Assembly (NCBI GenBank): GCA_946567425.1
Contig: CAMNXF010000002.1
Span: forward strand, 159,794 to 223,793
Source of the DNA: an uncultured Clostridia bacterium
GTDB taxonomy: Bacteria > Bacillota > Clostridia > Oscillospirales > Ruminococcaceae
DNA length: 64,000 bases
Direction: 5' to 3'
Part shown: positions 41,278 through 50,750 of the stretch, one piece after another
How positions within the stretch are numbered: position 1 is the first letter of the stretch
Layout of the letters: each line of letters starts with the position of its first letter
Translations under genes and position numbers: made by a program
Notes under the pieces: model-generated
What the model was told of the DNA's origin: nothing
Databases searched by the model: none
Seen by the model: only the letters and a program-made list of their open reading frames with translations

Positions 41278-43398
41278 ATGATCAGCGTAATCAAAAAGGA
41301 TAACACCAAGGAAGATTTCAATGTTCAGAAGGTTGTGGATGCGGTGAACAAATCCGCGACACGCGTAATGTATAAATTTTCCCAGGACGAACTGAACCAA
41401 ATCTGTAAGTTCGTGACGGACAAGACGTATGAAAAAAACGTCGACGAAATTTCGATAGCCGAAATGCACAATATCGTCGAGGGCGCTCTGGAGGCGACCA
41501 ATCCCGCGGTCGCGAAAAGCTACAAGGACTACCGCAACTACAAACAGGATTTTGTGCATATGCTCGACGAGGTTTACGTCAAGTCGCAGTCGATAATGTA
41601 TATCGGCGATAAGGAGAATTCCAACTCGGATTCGGCGCTTGTTTCGACAAAACGTTCGCTTATCTTTAACGAGCTGAACAAAGAGCTTTACAAGAAATTC
41701 TTTATGACTGCTGAGGAGCTTCAGGCTTGCCGCGACGGGTACATCTACGTTCACGATATGAGCGCGCGCCGCGATACCATGAACTGTTGCCTGTTTGATA
41801 TGAGGTCCGTCATGGAGGGCGGCTTTGAAATGGGCAACCTTTGGTACAACGAACCGAAAACCCTCGCCGTGGCGTTCGACGTTATCGGCGACGTGACCTT
41901 GGCGGCGGCTTCGCAGCAGTATGGCGGGTTTACGGTCGCTAGCGTGGATATTCTCCTCGAACCGTATGCCGAAAAGAGCTACAAAAAGCAGTACGACCGC
42001 TATATCAGTCTCGGCTTGTCCGAAGAGATTGCCGACCGCGAAGCTATGAACGACGTTCAGGTCGACTTTGAACAGGGCTTCCAGGGCTGGGAGTACAAGT
42101 TTAACTCGGTTTCGTCCAGCCGCGGCGACTACCCGTTCATCACCATGACGGCGGGTACGGGCACGGGGAAATTCGCCAAAATGGCGTCGATAACCATGCT
42201 TAAGGTACGCATGAACGGTCAGGGCAAGAAGTCGTGCAAAAAGCCCGTGCTGTTCCCGAAGATCGTGTTCCTGTACGACGAAAATCTCCACGGACCCGGC
42301 GGCGAGCTTGAGGACGTGTTCGAGGCAGGCGTTGCGTGCTCTCAAAAGGCGATGTACCCCGACTGGCTCTCGCTTACGGGCGACGGATATGTCGCGGATA
42401 TGTACAAGAAATACGGCAGAATAATCAGCCCCATGGGGTGCAGAGCATTCCTGTCGCCGTGGTTCGAACGCGGCGGTATGGACCCTGCAGATGCGGACGA
42501 CAAGCCCGTATTCGTCGGCAGATTCAACATAGGCGCGGTTTCGCTCCATTTGCCGATGATCTACGCCAAGGCACAGCAGGAGAACAAGGACTTTTTCGAG
42601 GTGCTCGACTACTATCTCAACCTTATCAGGCGTATCCATCAAAGGACTTACGACTATCTCGGCGAGATGAAAGCGTCGACCAATCCGCTTGCGTACTGCG
42701 AGGGTGGTTTCCTCGACGGACATCTCGGCATTCACGATAAAATAAAACCGCTGCTCAAGTCTGCGACTGCAAGTTTCGGCATTACGGCGCTCAACGAGCT
42801 GGAGGAGTTGGCATCCAAAAAGTCGATCGCAGACGGCGGCGAGTTTGCGCTGAAAACAATGGAGTTCATCAACAAGCGCGTCAACGATTTCAAGCGCGAA
42901 GACGGACACCTCTATGCGATCTACGGCACGCCCGCCGAAAACCTCTGCGGCTTGCAGATACAGCAGTTCCGTAAGAAGTACGGCATTATCGAAAACGTTT
43001 CCGACTTTGAGTACGTTTCCAATTCCTTCCACTGCTGCGTTCGCGAGGACATTACGCCAATCGAGAAGCAGAACAAGGAGGAGCGCTTCTGGAACCTGTT
43101 CAACGGCGGGAAAATACAGTACGTCCGCTATCCTATCGACTACAACAAGGGAGCTGTCAAGAGCCTTGTGCGCCGCGCTATGCAAAAGGGCTTCTACGAG
43201 GGAGTGAACCTCTCGCTCGCCTACTGCGACGACTGCGGTCATCAGCAGCTTGAAATGGACGTATGCCCCAAGTGCGGCAGTACGAATTTGACGAAGATAG
43301 ACCGCATGAACGGCTATCTGAGCTATTCGAGAGTAAAGGGCGACACCCGTCTCAACGCCGCAAAAATGGCGGAAATACGCGACAGGAAGAGTATGTAA
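41278..43398 (+). CDS. nrdD: Anaerobic ribonucleoside-triphosphate reductase
   Basis: A 706-residue glycyl-radical enzyme that makes deoxynucleotides without oxygen. An ATP-cone starts the protein (MISVIKKDNTKEDFNVQKVV). The ten-stranded barrel holds 'SARRDTMNCCLFDMRSV'. Near the end, CDDCGHQQLEMDVCPKC binds zinc and RMNGYLSY carries the radical glycine. The usual motif is RVCGYL, so Asn replaces Cys next to the glycine. It is followed by its activase nrdG after one base and is controlled by two NrdR boxes. Confidence 0.96.
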   Translation: MISVIKKDNTKEDFNVQKVVDAVNKSATRVMYKFSQDELNQICKFVTDKTYEKNVDEISIAEMHNIVEGALEATNPAVAKSYKDYRNYKQDFVHMLDEVYVKSQSIMYIGDKENSNSDSALVSTKRSLIFNELNKELYKKFFMTAEELQACRDGYIYVHDMSARRDTMNCCLFDMRSVMEGGFEMGNLWYNEPKTLAVAFDVIGDVTLAAASQQYGGFTVASVDILLEPYAEKSYKKQYDRYISLGLSEEIADREAMNDVQVDFEQGFQGWEYKFNSVSSSRGDYPFITMTAGTGTGKFAKMASITMLKVRMNGQGKKSCKKPVLFPKIVFLYDENLHGPGGELEDVFEAGVACSQKAMYPDWLSLTGDGYVADMYKKYGRIISPMGCRAFLSPWFERGGMDPADADDKPVFVGRFNIGAVSLHLPMIYAKAQQENKDFFEVLDYYLNLIRRIHQRTYDYLGEMKASTNPLAYCEGGFLDGHLGIHDKIKPLLKSATASFGITALNELEELASKKSIADGGEFALKTMEFINKRVNDFKREDGHLYAIYGTPAENLCGLQIQQFRKKYGIIENVSDFEYVSNSFHCCVREDITPIEKQNKEERFWNLFNGGKIQYVRYPIDYNKGAVKSLVRRAMQKGFYEGVNLSLAYCDDCGHQQLEMDVCPKCGSTNLTKIDRMNGYLSYSRVKGDTRLNAAKMAEIRDRKSM

Positions 43399-43399
43399 T

Positions 43400-43888
43400 A
43401 TGCGCTATCACAACATAACCACTGACGATATGCTCAACGGAGACGGGCTGCGGACGGTGCTCTGGGTGGCGGGCTGCACACACAGCTGCCCCGGCTGCCA
43501 CAATCCCGAAACGTGGGATATTGACGGCGGTATTCCGTTCGACGAGGATGCGGAGAACGAGCTGTTTGAGAAGCTCGCGCCCGACTATATAAGCGGTATT
43601 ACGTTCAGCGGCGGCGACCCGCTTCACCCGCAGAACCGCGAGGAGGTCACAAGGCTCGCGAGGAAGTTCAAAGAGAAGTTCCCCGACAAGACGATCTGGC
43701 TTTATACGGGCTACCGCTACGAGGAGATCTCCGAGTTGGAAATAGCTTCGTTAGCGGACGTGATCGTCGACGGCGAGTTCATTCAAGCGGAATTCGACGC
43801 TAAGCTTCACTGGAAAGGCAGCGCCAATCAGCGTGTCATTGACGTATGTGAAACAAAACGTGAAAACGTTATCGTTACTTTTGACTAA
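43400..43888 (+). CDS. nrdG: Anaerobic ribonucleotide reductase activating protein
   Basis: A 162-residue radical SAM enzyme that installs the glycyl radical on NrdD. CTHSCPGC (Cys26, Cys30, Cys33) holds the iron-sulfur cluster and FSGGDPL binds SAM. It lies one base after nrdD in the same transcript. Confidence 0.96.
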   Translation: MRYHNITTDDMLNGDGLRTVLWVAGCTHSCPGCHNPETWDIDGGIPFDEDAENELFEKLAPDYISGITFSGGDPLHPQNREEVTRLARKFKEKFPDKTIWLYTGYRYEEISELEIASLADVIVDGEFIQAEFDAKLHWKGSANQRVIDVCETKRENVIVTFD

Positions 43889-43940
43889 CAAGTGAGGTAT
43901 TTTAGCCGAAAATTCGGAAATTTGAGCAATAAAAAACCCC

Positions 43941-43969
43941 TTGACAATTGAGGGAAATAGATTTATAAT
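43941..43969 (+). promoter_or_regulatory. Consensus promoter of the TetR-family gene
   Basis: TTGACA (43941-43946) and TATAAT (43964-43969) are exactly 17 bases apart. This is unusually strong for a regulator gene and suggests tight repression, possibly by its own product. Confidence 0.8.
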
Positions 43970-44047
43970 GTAATTGTTCACAGATTTTATCATCCCGCTG
44001 TGAGGAAAAACCAAATATTTACTTTTTTGAAAGGAAGGGAATCTGCC

Positions 44048-44647
44048 ATGACTGAAACCACTACTCGACATGATTCCGACAAGAGAGTCATCCGGACGAA
44101 AAAGGCGATTAAGGCGGCTCTTTTCAGGATCATGGAAGATAAGGACATCTCCTCTATCACCATCAGTGAGCTAACTACAAAGGCGAACGTCAATCGACGG
44201 ACGTTCTACACGCATTATCGCAACATCACGGATATCTTGAATGAAATTGAAGGCGATTTAGTGGCGGCACTGGGTGAGCTCGTTAAGAAGTTCGACCCGA
44301 ACGACTTCGAAGCAAGCACCTACAATCTGTTTCTGGGGCTTAACGAGCTTATCACCGTGGAATTTGATTACTATTTCCATCTCGTCAGGGTGGATATGCG
44401 CGGCATGCTGATGTCGCGGCTGAAAAACGTGATCAAAAACACGACCGATCAGCTTATCGAGAGTTTCTGCAAAAGACACGGACAAGACGCGTCCGTCGTT
44501 TCGTCGTTTATCGTGGGCGGCTTCTTCAACACCTACTTAGAGTGGCACAACCACCCCGCCGATATTCCAATAGAACGAGCGGCGAAGCTGGCAAGCTGTA
44601 TGGTTGGGCTGTGCGTCGACAACGTCGGTGAGACCGTTTCCGGTTAG
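44048..44647 (+). CDS. TetR/AcrR family transcriptional regulator
   Basis: A 199-residue regulator. The N-terminal helix-turn-helix region ('RTKKAIKAALFRIMEDKDI', then 'ITISELTTKANVNRRTFYTHY') is typical of TetR proteins of the TetR_C_8/DhaS-like type. The C-terminal part is helical and binds an unknown ligand. The start is set by GGAAGGGA seven bases before the ATG. No transporter or enzyme gene is divergent from it, so the target is unclear. Confidence 0.88.
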   Translation: MTETTTRHDSDKRVIRTKKAIKAALFRIMEDKDISSITISELTTKANVNRRTFYTHYRNITDILNEIEGDLVAALGELVKKFDPNDFEASTYNLFLGLNELITVEFDYYFHLVRVDMRGMLMSRLKNVIKNTTDQLIESFCKRHGQDASVVSSFIVGGFFNTYLEWHNHPADIPIERAAKLASCMVGLCVDNVGETVSG

Positions 44648-44666
44648 GGAAACGTGAAAAATTATT

Positions 44667-44700
44667 AAAAACGCGGAGTGCTTTGCTCCGCGTTTTATTT
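44667..44700. terminator. Bidirectional terminator
   Basis: AAAACGCGGAG and CTCCGCGTTTT pair around TGCTTTG. T-runs follow on the plus strand and A-runs lie on the other side, so it can serve the TetR gene and the convergent lipoprotein gene. Confidence 0.8.
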
Positions 44701-44703
44701 TCG

Positions 44704-45300
44704 CTATTCAGCCGCCTCCTCGGTGACAAGTCCGCCGGCGTCGGGGTCGGGCGGCGTGTATGGCTGCTGCCCCGTGAAGCTCACCGAGAGCTTGTGATAC
44801 GGGCATTTCAGCGAAATCAGATCTCCGCTTTGACCGTTCGCCGTGACCGTAACCTTCTTCCCGTTGAACTCTGAATTCGCCGTAAGTACGCCGTCCGAAA
44901 CAGTGCGGTCGCCGTTTGTTGAATTTGCCAGTTGGTCGATCGACCCGCCTATCACCTTGGGGATAAGCGTGTACAGGTCGCTGTCCCCCGCCGAGAACGA
45001 CAATCCGCCCAGCTTCGCCGACCACCCGTCCGCGTCGAGCGTCATAGTCACGCCGTTCAGACGTTTCGGTTCGGTAAACGAAAACGTCCAGTCATCCGCG
45101 CCGCGCCGCGTTACGTCCGCTTTGGCGACAAGATCGTCGTAGGTTATCTCCGCGGTGATCGTGTAGGTGCTGTCGAAACTCGGAGCGTTCGGCGCTAGCG
45201 GACTGAACGGTAGCTTTGCGCAGCCGCAGAGCATACCCGTGCCGATTATCGCAGCCGTTCCGAGGGCGATTTTCTTTGTGTAATTTGTACAACTTGACAA
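44704..45300 (-). CDS. Lipoprotein, unknown
   Basis: A 198-residue exported lipoprotein starting at TTG with GGAGG seven bases upstream. The signal 'KKIALGTAAIIGTGMLCGC' ends in lipobox LCGC. The rest ('STYTITAEITYDDLVAKADV') is rich in beta strands and resembles small clostridial lipoproteins of unknown role. It starts 16 bases after the Nnr gene stop, so it shares that transcript. Confidence 0.75.
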   Translation of the reverse strand: MSSCTNYTKKIALGTAAIIGTGMLCGCAKLPFSPLAPNAPSFDSTYTITAEITYDDLVAKADVTRRGADDWTFSFTEPKRLNGVTMTLDADGWSAKLGGLSFSAGDSDLYTLIPKVIGGSIDQLANSTNGDRTVSDGVLTANSEFNGKKVTVTANGQSGDLISLKCPYHKLSVSFTGQQPYTPPDPDAGGLVTEEAAE

Positions 45301-45316
45301 GACAATTCCTCCAATA

Positions 45317-46840
45317 TTAAATTAAAGAAGCGTCGTTTGCGTAAACCTCGGGAAGCTTGTTAATAATATCACTTGCAAGAATTGACGCGGGGTGCATGGT
45401 TTTGCACAGCAAGTCCGCCGCGTAACCGTGGCAGTACGCGCCCGAGCTTGCCGCGATATACGACGGAATGCCTTGTGCCAGCATTGCCGCGATAATTCCC
45501 GTGAGGACGTCGCCGCTGCCGCCTTTTGCGAGCGCCGCGCTGCCCGTCGTATTCACGCAGACCTCGTCGCCCATGCTGTCGCTTACGACCGTATACGCGC
45601 CCTTTAGCAGCACCGTGACCCCATATTCGGCGGCGAACCGTTTTGCCGCTCCTATTCGGTCGCGCTGTATCTCCGCGACGGAAAGTCCGCTTATCCGCGA
45701 GAACTCCAACGGGTGCGGCGTGAGCACGGTATCGCCTGTCCGCTCCTTTAATACATTTATATTAGCGGCAATTGAATTTATTCCGTCCGCGTCAATAATT
45801 ATCGGGCATTGTGCATTTTTAATAATATATTCGGTCAATTTTCGTGTTTTTTCACTGTTCCCCAGTCCGCAGCCGACCGCGACCGCTGTCATTTTCGGGA
45901 GTATCTCCGCGACAGCGCTTTCCGCGTTTTCACCGACAAAACCGTCCGCAGTCTCGGGGAGCGGTAGGAACGTATTTTCGACGAGCGTTCCCGCAAGCCC
46001 CCTCACCGTTGACGCGGGCGCGGCGAGCGTGCACAAGCCCGTTCCCGAACGCAGCGCAGCGCGTGTGGACATTACCGCCGCGCCGCTGCACGGGAGACTT
46101 CCCGCAACATTCAGCAGCCGCCCGAACGTTCCCTTATGCGACCCGGGAGTGCGCTCGGGCAGCACGCTCCGAGAACTTTCGACATCGAATATCGCCTCAA
46201 ATTCCTTATAGCAGCTCCAATCAATGCCGATATCGTGCGGTATTATCCTACCCGACAGCTCCAGCGCGGCGGGGTTCAGCAAGCCTTTTTTCATTGCCGC
46301 GAGAACGTGCGTTTCCGTTGCCCTGAAACATCGTGGGTCGTAATCGCCCGTGTCGGAGTTAACGCCGCTCGGAACGTCCACGGCTACGCGCACGGGGCGG
46401 TTATTCGCGACGGTCAGCAGCTCGGCGATATGTCCGGGCAGTTCCCCGTGAAATCCCGTCCCGAACACGCAGTCGACTACGATCTGCGCGTTCTGCACGA
46501 ACGACTTACAGCAAACTTTTTCCTCCGCGAGCAAATAAACATTTTCACTGTTCAGCTTGTCGAAGTGTTCACGGGCACATTCAGTGCACGGCTCACCGTT
46601 CACCAATATCACGCGGACCTTAAACCCGTGCTCCCCAAGCAGCTTCGCGATAACGTACCCGTCGCCGCCGTTATTCCCCTTGCCGCACATCACCGCGGCA
46701 AGGCACGGCTTAAACCTCGCCGCAACGCTTTTGGCGACCTCCCTCCCCGCGTTGTACATCATCTCCGAATAGCTTATAAACCGCGCGCTGCAATCCGCTT
46801 CAGCGGCTTTCATCTGCGCGGTGCTCACTATATATTTCAT
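45317..46840 (-). CDS. nnr: Bifunctional NAD(P)H-hydrate repair enzyme (epimerase and dehydratase)
   Basis: A 507-residue fusion. The N-terminal YjeF_N domain has GKGNNGGDGY and epimerises damaged NAD(P)HX. The C-terminal ribokinase-like domain has 'DADGINS', TPHPLEFSRI and 'GSGDVLTGIIAAMLAQG' and dehydrates it back with ADP. The start has GAGGAG eight bases upstream. The arrangement is the usual bacterial one and complete. Confidence 0.95.
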   Translation of the reverse strand: MKYIVSTAQMKAAEADCSARFISYSEMMYNAGREVAKSVAARFKPCLAAVMCGKGNNGGDGYVIAKLLGEHGFKVRVILVNGEPCTECAREHFDKLNSENVYLLAEEKVCCKSFVQNAQIVVDCVFGTGFHGELPGHIAELLTVANNRPVRVAVDVPSGVNSDTGDYDPRCFRATETHVLAAMKKGLLNPAALELSGRIIPHDIGIDWSCYKEFEAIFDVESSRSVLPERTPGSHKGTFGRLLNVAGSLPCSGAAVMSTRAALRSGTGLCTLAAPASTVRGLAGTLVENTFLPLPETADGFVGENAESAVAEILPKMTAVAVGCGLGNSEKTRKLTEYIIKNAQCPIIIDADGINSIAANINVLKERTGDTVLTPHPLEFSRISGLSVAEIQRDRIGAAKRFAAEYGVTVLLKGAYTVVSDSMGDEVCVNTTGSAALAKGGSGDVLTGIIAAMLAQGIPSYIAASSGAYCHGYAADLLCKTMHPASILASDIINKLPEVYANDASLI

Positions 46841-46887
46841 GTTGTCTATCTCCTCTAAATTATAATCCTACATTGCCGCTTTTTTCA

Positions 46888-47093
46888 GGCGGGGCGTGAG
46901 AACTTGCCCTCGGGGAAGGTCTGCCTTTCCCCTTTTTGGCGCGAAGCGCGGCAAGTTCGAGTGCCCCGCCGACGCTTTGACGAGTGCGCCATTCACGCAG
47001 CGCTTTCAGCGGGTTTGCCGTTTGAAGCTCGGTTTAGGCGGCGTGAAGGGGGCGCGAGGAAAAGCCCCGCGCTGCGTCGCCGAAAGCGGTTCG
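46888..47093. other. GC-rich structured intergenic block
   Basis: A 21-bp imperfect inverted repeat pairs GGCGGGGC...AACTTGCC (46888-46908) with GGCAAGTT...GCCCCGCC (46950-46970). Inside it a hairpin GGGGAAGG/CCTTTCCCC (46912-46932) is followed by TTTTT on the plus strand. A second unit (46971-47093) has nested pairs GACGC/GCGTC and TTCACGC/GCGTGAA. No open frame has a ribosome site. Its G+C content is far above its neighbours. It lies between divergent nnr and agcS. Confidence 0.5.
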
Positions 47094-47203
47094 CCCGCCG
47101 CCCCGCACAAAGCAAAAAACGCGCTCCCTTAGTAATATTGTACAACAAGCAAAGTGATATGTCAACCCAGTGACAAAAATATGCTCAAATTGTGAAAAAG
47201 CTC

Positions 47204-47232
47204 TTGAAATTCATACCGTTATATGATATAAT
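47204..47232 (+). promoter_or_regulatory. Promoter of agcS
   Basis: TTGAAA (47204-47209) and TATAAT (47227-47232) are 17 bases apart, about 40 bases before the start codon. Confidence 0.8.
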
Positions 47233-47273
47233 ATATATGTGTATATCACAAAAACAGTTTTGAGGTGTAAACA

Positions 47274-48836
47274 ATGGATTTTATTGAGCAGTTGACCGCG
47301 ATAAACAGTGCGGTGAACGACTTCGTATGGACGAATCTCGGCTTGGTGCTGCTGATAGGAGCGGGAATACTATTGACATGTGCAACCAAGTTTTTCCAGA
47401 TAACCCACATAAAGGAATGGTGGATGAAAACGATCGGCGGGATGTTCAGCCGAAAAAGCAAAGCCCGCCATAATAAGGAGAATGGCTCGGTGTCGCAGTT
47501 TCAGGCGCTTTGCACGGCGCTTGCGGCGACGATCGGAACGGGCAATATCGCGGGCGTGGCGTCTGCAATATGCGTAGGCGGACCGGGCGCAGTGTTCTGG
47601 ATGTGGATAGCGGCGTTTTTCGGAATGATGACAAACTTCTCTGAGAATATTCTGGGAATTTATTACAGGCGCAAAAACGCTGAGGGCGAGTGGAGCGGCG
47701 GCGCGATGTACTACCTGCGTGACGGACTGGGCGGCTATAAAGGCTGTAAGTACATAGGACGATTCTTTGCAGGGTTGTTCGCGGTGTTCGCGATACTGGC
47801 GAGCTTCGGTATCGGCAACATGGGGCAGATAAACAAGATCGTTATCAACCTTGACAGCGCGATACTCAAAAATATCGACCTCGGCAACGCATTCGGCGAC
47901 GTTAAATGGACGCACGTTATCATCGGCACTCTGCTGGTGGTGCTCGGCGGATTGATTATTCTCGGTGGTTTGCAGCGTATTGCAGCGTTCGCAGAAAAAG
48001 TTGTGCCGTTTATGGCGTGTGCGTACATTCTCGGCTGCCTGATCGTTTTCTTTGCCAATATCTCCCAAATAGGCTCGATATTTGGCGCGATATTCAAATT
48101 CGCGTTTGGTGTTGAGGCGGTTGCGGGCGGCTTCGTGGGAATAGGCATAAAGGCTGTCATCACGCAGGGCTGCAAGCGCGGCGTATTCTCCAACGAGGCG
48201 GGCCTCGGCTCGTCGGTAATGGTGCACTCCGCGTCCAATGTCCGCGAACCCGTTAAGCAGGGTATGTGGGGAATTTTCGAGGTGTTCGCCGATACAATAG
48301 TAGTCTGCACCATGACCGCAATCGTTGTGCTGTCGTCGGGTAAGATTGACTTAAACACGGGAATAGTCGCCGAGGGCACCAGCGACGCGACGCTGGTAGC
48401 GGACAGCTTTGGCAACGTTTTCGGACCCGCGGGCAGCATATTCGTGTCGGTCGCGATACTGCTGTTCGCGTTCACGACGGTGGTCGGGTGGTCGCACTAT
48501 GGCTCAAAGTCGTTCGAGTACCTGTTCGGACTTAAGGCGGCAAAGGGCTATAAGATATTCTTTGTGCTGATGATCATCTCGGGTGCGATAATGACAAGCT
48601 CGCTCGCGTGGGATATCTCCGATACATTCAACGGACTGATGATGGTGCCGAACCTTATAGGCGTGTTGGCGTGTCTGCCAATGGTTGTAAAGATCACCAA
48701 GAACTACGTCGACAGGCGCATAAGAAAGCTGGACGTTGAGCCGATGCTCTCCTACGACCCCGAAATCCAAGCGGAACACGCAAAGGACGTAGAAGAGGAA
48801 ATGCGAGAAGAACTCGAAAACGCAAAAGTGAAATAA
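47274..48836 (+). CDS. agcS: Sodium:alanine/glycine symporter (AGCS family)
   Basis: A 520-residue membrane protein with about eleven helices. 'ALAATIGTGNIAGVASAI', 'GGPGAVFWMWIAAFFGM' and 'NEAGLGSSVMVHSAS' are the conserved AGCS segments, which take up alanine or glycine with sodium. The substrate is assigned by family only. It is a single-gene unit between a clear promoter and a terminator. Confidence 0.93.
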   Translation: MDFIEQLTAINSAVNDFVWTNLGLVLLIGAGILLTCATKFFQITHIKEWWMKTIGGMFSRKSKARHNKENGSVSQFQALCTALAATIGTGNIAGVASAICVGGPGAVFWMWIAAFFGMMTNFSENILGIYYRRKNAEGEWSGGAMYYLRDGLGGYKGCKYIGRFFAGLFAVFAILASFGIGNMGQINKIVINLDSAILKNIDLGNAFGDVKWTHVIIGTLLVVLGGLIILGGLQRIAAFAEKVVPFMACAYILGCLIVFFANISQIGSIFGAIFKFAFGVEAVAGGFVGIGIKAVITQGCKRGVFSNEAGLGSSVMVHSASNVREPVKQGMWGIFEVFADTIVVCTMTAIVVLSSGKIDLNTGIVAEGTSDATLVADSFGNVFGPAGSIFVSVAILLFAFTTVVGWSHYGSKSFEYLFGLKAAKGYKIFFVLMIISGAIMTSSLAWDISDTFNGLMMVPNLIGVLACLPMVVKITKNYVDRRIRKLDVEPMLSYDPEIQAEHAKDVEEEMREELENAKVK

Positions 48837-48838
48837 TT

Positions 48839-48869
48839 AAAAGAGGCGGATTTATTTCCGCCTCTTTTT
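48839..48869. terminator. Bidirectional terminator of agcS and recQ
   Basis: AAAAGAGGCGGA and TCCGCCTCTTTT pair around a short loop with T-runs outward on both strands, between two convergent genes. Confidence 0.85.
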
Positions 48870-48888
48870 GTGTTGAACTTCAGAATTT

Positions 48889-50730
48889 TTAACTGCCACG
48901 CTCTTTAAGGAAATCATTTATAACCCCCAAAAACTTTCTGCCGTAACGCTCCGCCTTAAACGTGCCGATACCCGGAATGCGCAGCAGCTCGTCGTTATTC
49001 TTCGGCAGTCTAGCGCATAAGATCCACAGCACCGCGTCCGAGAACACGACGTACGGCGGCACTCCGAGTGATGCGGCGAGGTTCTTGCGTGTTTCGCGGA
49101 GCTTGTCGAACAATTCGGGGTTCTGGTGACTGTCGTAGTTTTTCGTCGCTTCGGGGATCGCTGAGAACGAAACCGCCGTCTTTTTCGGCACGAGCATGGT
49201 GATTGCGCGCTTCGACTTTATAAACTCGTCCGCTTTCGGGGTCAGCACGCAGATAGAGTAATCGCCGCAGACCTCGAAATACCCCTCGCCCTCCAGAAAC
49301 GTGATTATATCGCGCACCCGAACGCTCGGCATACCCCGCATTATCCCATAGGTCGACAGCGTATCGTAGCCCTCGTCGAAAATGCGCTTCTCCTTGCTGC
49401 CCGTTAATATTTTGCACAGCAGCGCCTTTCCGACCGCGCGATTGCGCTGTTTAAGCCTGAAAATGCACGAGAGTATCTTCTGCGCGTCGACTGTAATATC
49501 GACCGTCTCCATATCACCCGTGCAATTGCCGCAGTTTGTGCAGCGCGCGGCGGCGTTCTCGCCGAAATACCGCAGTATATACGCGCGCAGACAGCCCGAT
49601 GTGCCGACGTAGCCCTGCATTTTGCGCAGCCGAATGTGGTCACGCTCTTCAAGCTCCTCGACCTCTTTCTGCGTGCGGACCGCGTCGTCGTGGCTCACGC
49701 TTATCATAAACTTGGCAAGCTCCACGTCAGCATAGCTGTACAGCATAATGCACCGCGCGTCGCCGCCGTCACGCCCCGCTCTGCCCGCCTCCTGATAGTA
49801 GCTCTCGATGTCCTTGGGCATATTGTAGTGTACCACAAGCGAAACATTTGACTTGTCAATGCCCATTCCGAACGCGTTTGTCGCCACCATAACGTCCACG
49901 CGGTCAAACAGGAAATCGTCCTGCGCTGCCTGCCGCTGCTCCGCGTCAAAGCCCGCGTGGTACTGCCCTGCCTTGAAGCCGTTGCGGTTGAGCATTGCGC
50001 AGACGCTCTCAACGTTTTTCCGCGTCGCGCAGTAGACTATCGCGCTGCCGCCCGTTCCACCCCTGAGAATTTTCAACAGCTCGCTGTCCTTGTCCTCGGG
50101 CTTGCGAACCTCAAAATATAGATTGGGTCGGTCAAAGCCCGTCGTTATAGTAAACGGGTCGTTTAGAGAGAGCATTTCCACGATATCGCGCTTGACATAT
50201 TCTGTGGCGGTTGCGGTGAACGCGGCGGTGATCGGACGTTCGTTCAGCGAATTCACAAAACCTGAGATTTTCAGATAGCTCGGACGGAAATCCTGTCCCC
50301 AATGTGACACGCAATGCGCTTCGTCGACAGCGACAAGCGGTATCGTAAGTGATGAGCACAGCCGCGCAAAGCCCTCCGTTTCAAGACGCTCGGGCGCGAC
50401 GTACAGCAGCTTGTACTCACCTGCGGCGGCTCTGCGGAAGACCTCATAGGAGCTGGTGCCGTCCTGCATACTGTTTATGCACGCGGCGGGTATGCCGTTC
50501 TGGACGAGCGCGTCCACCTGATCGCGCATAAGCGATATCAGTGGCGAGATAACGATAGTAGTCCCCCCGAGAAGCATTGCAGGTATCTGAAAGCACGCGG
50601 ATTTCCCCGCGCCCGTCGGCATTACGCCGAGCACGTCGCGTCCGCCGAGTATGCTGTCGATAAGCTGCTCCTGTCCCTCGCGGAACGCGTTGTGACCGAA
50701 ATATTTCCTTAAAACCTCTAATTTTGTCAT
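48889..50730 (-). CDS. recQ: ATP-dependent DNA helicase RecQ
   Basis: A 613-residue helicase. Walker A TGAGKS (near residue 40), DEAHC, 'TATATEYVKRDI' and 'GRAGRDGGDARCIMLY' are RecQ helicase motifs. A zinc site (CLRAYILRYFGE...CTNCGNC), a winged helix and a C-terminal HRDC domain ('ELLRIPGIGTFKAERYG') follow. It unwinds recombination and repair intermediates 3' to 5'. I place the start at the ATG with AGGTGA five bases upstream, three codons after an upstream GTG. It is last in the run from upp. Confidence 0.94.
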   Translation of the reverse strand: MTKLEVLRKYFGHNAFREGQEQLIDSILGGRDVLGVMPTGAGKSACFQIPAMLLGGTTIVISPLISLMRDQVDALVQNGIPAACINSMQDGTSSYEVFRRAAAGEYKLLYVAPERLETEGFARLCSSLTIPLVAVDEAHCVSHWGQDFRPSYLKISGFVNSLNERPITAAFTATATEYVKRDIVEMLSLNDPFTITTGFDRPNLYFEVRKPEDKDSELLKILRGGTGGSAIVYCATRKNVESVCAMLNRNGFKAGQYHAGFDAEQRQAAQDDFLFDRVDVMVATNAFGMGIDKSNVSLVVHYNMPKDIESYYQEAGRAGRDGGDARCIMLYSYADVELAKFMISVSHDDAVRTQKEVEELEERDHIRLRKMQGYVGTSGCLRAYILRYFGENAAARCTNCGNCTGDMETVDITVDAQKILSCIFRLKQRNRAVGKALLCKILTGSKEKRIFDEGYDTLSTYGIMRGMPSVRVRDIITFLEGEGYFEVCGDYSICVLTPKADEFIKSKRAITMLVPKKTAVSFSAIPEATKNYDSHQNPELFDKLRETRKNLAASLGVPPYVVFSDAVLWILCARLPKNNDELLRIPGIGTFKAERYGRKFLGVINDFLKERGS

Positions 50731-50750
50731 GAAGTTCACCTAAAACCCGC

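Noticed and set aside
41218..43242. Long open frame antisense to nrdD
   Set aside because: It mirrors the codon bias of nrdD on the other strand, has no ribosome site and no protein-family signal; nrdD itself is certain.
46888..46970. tRNA-like block (GGCGGGG / CCCCGCC ends with GTTCGA near the 3' side)
   Set aside because: No anticodon arm or D arm can be drawn and the T stem is only four pairs; it is better explained as an inverted repeat.
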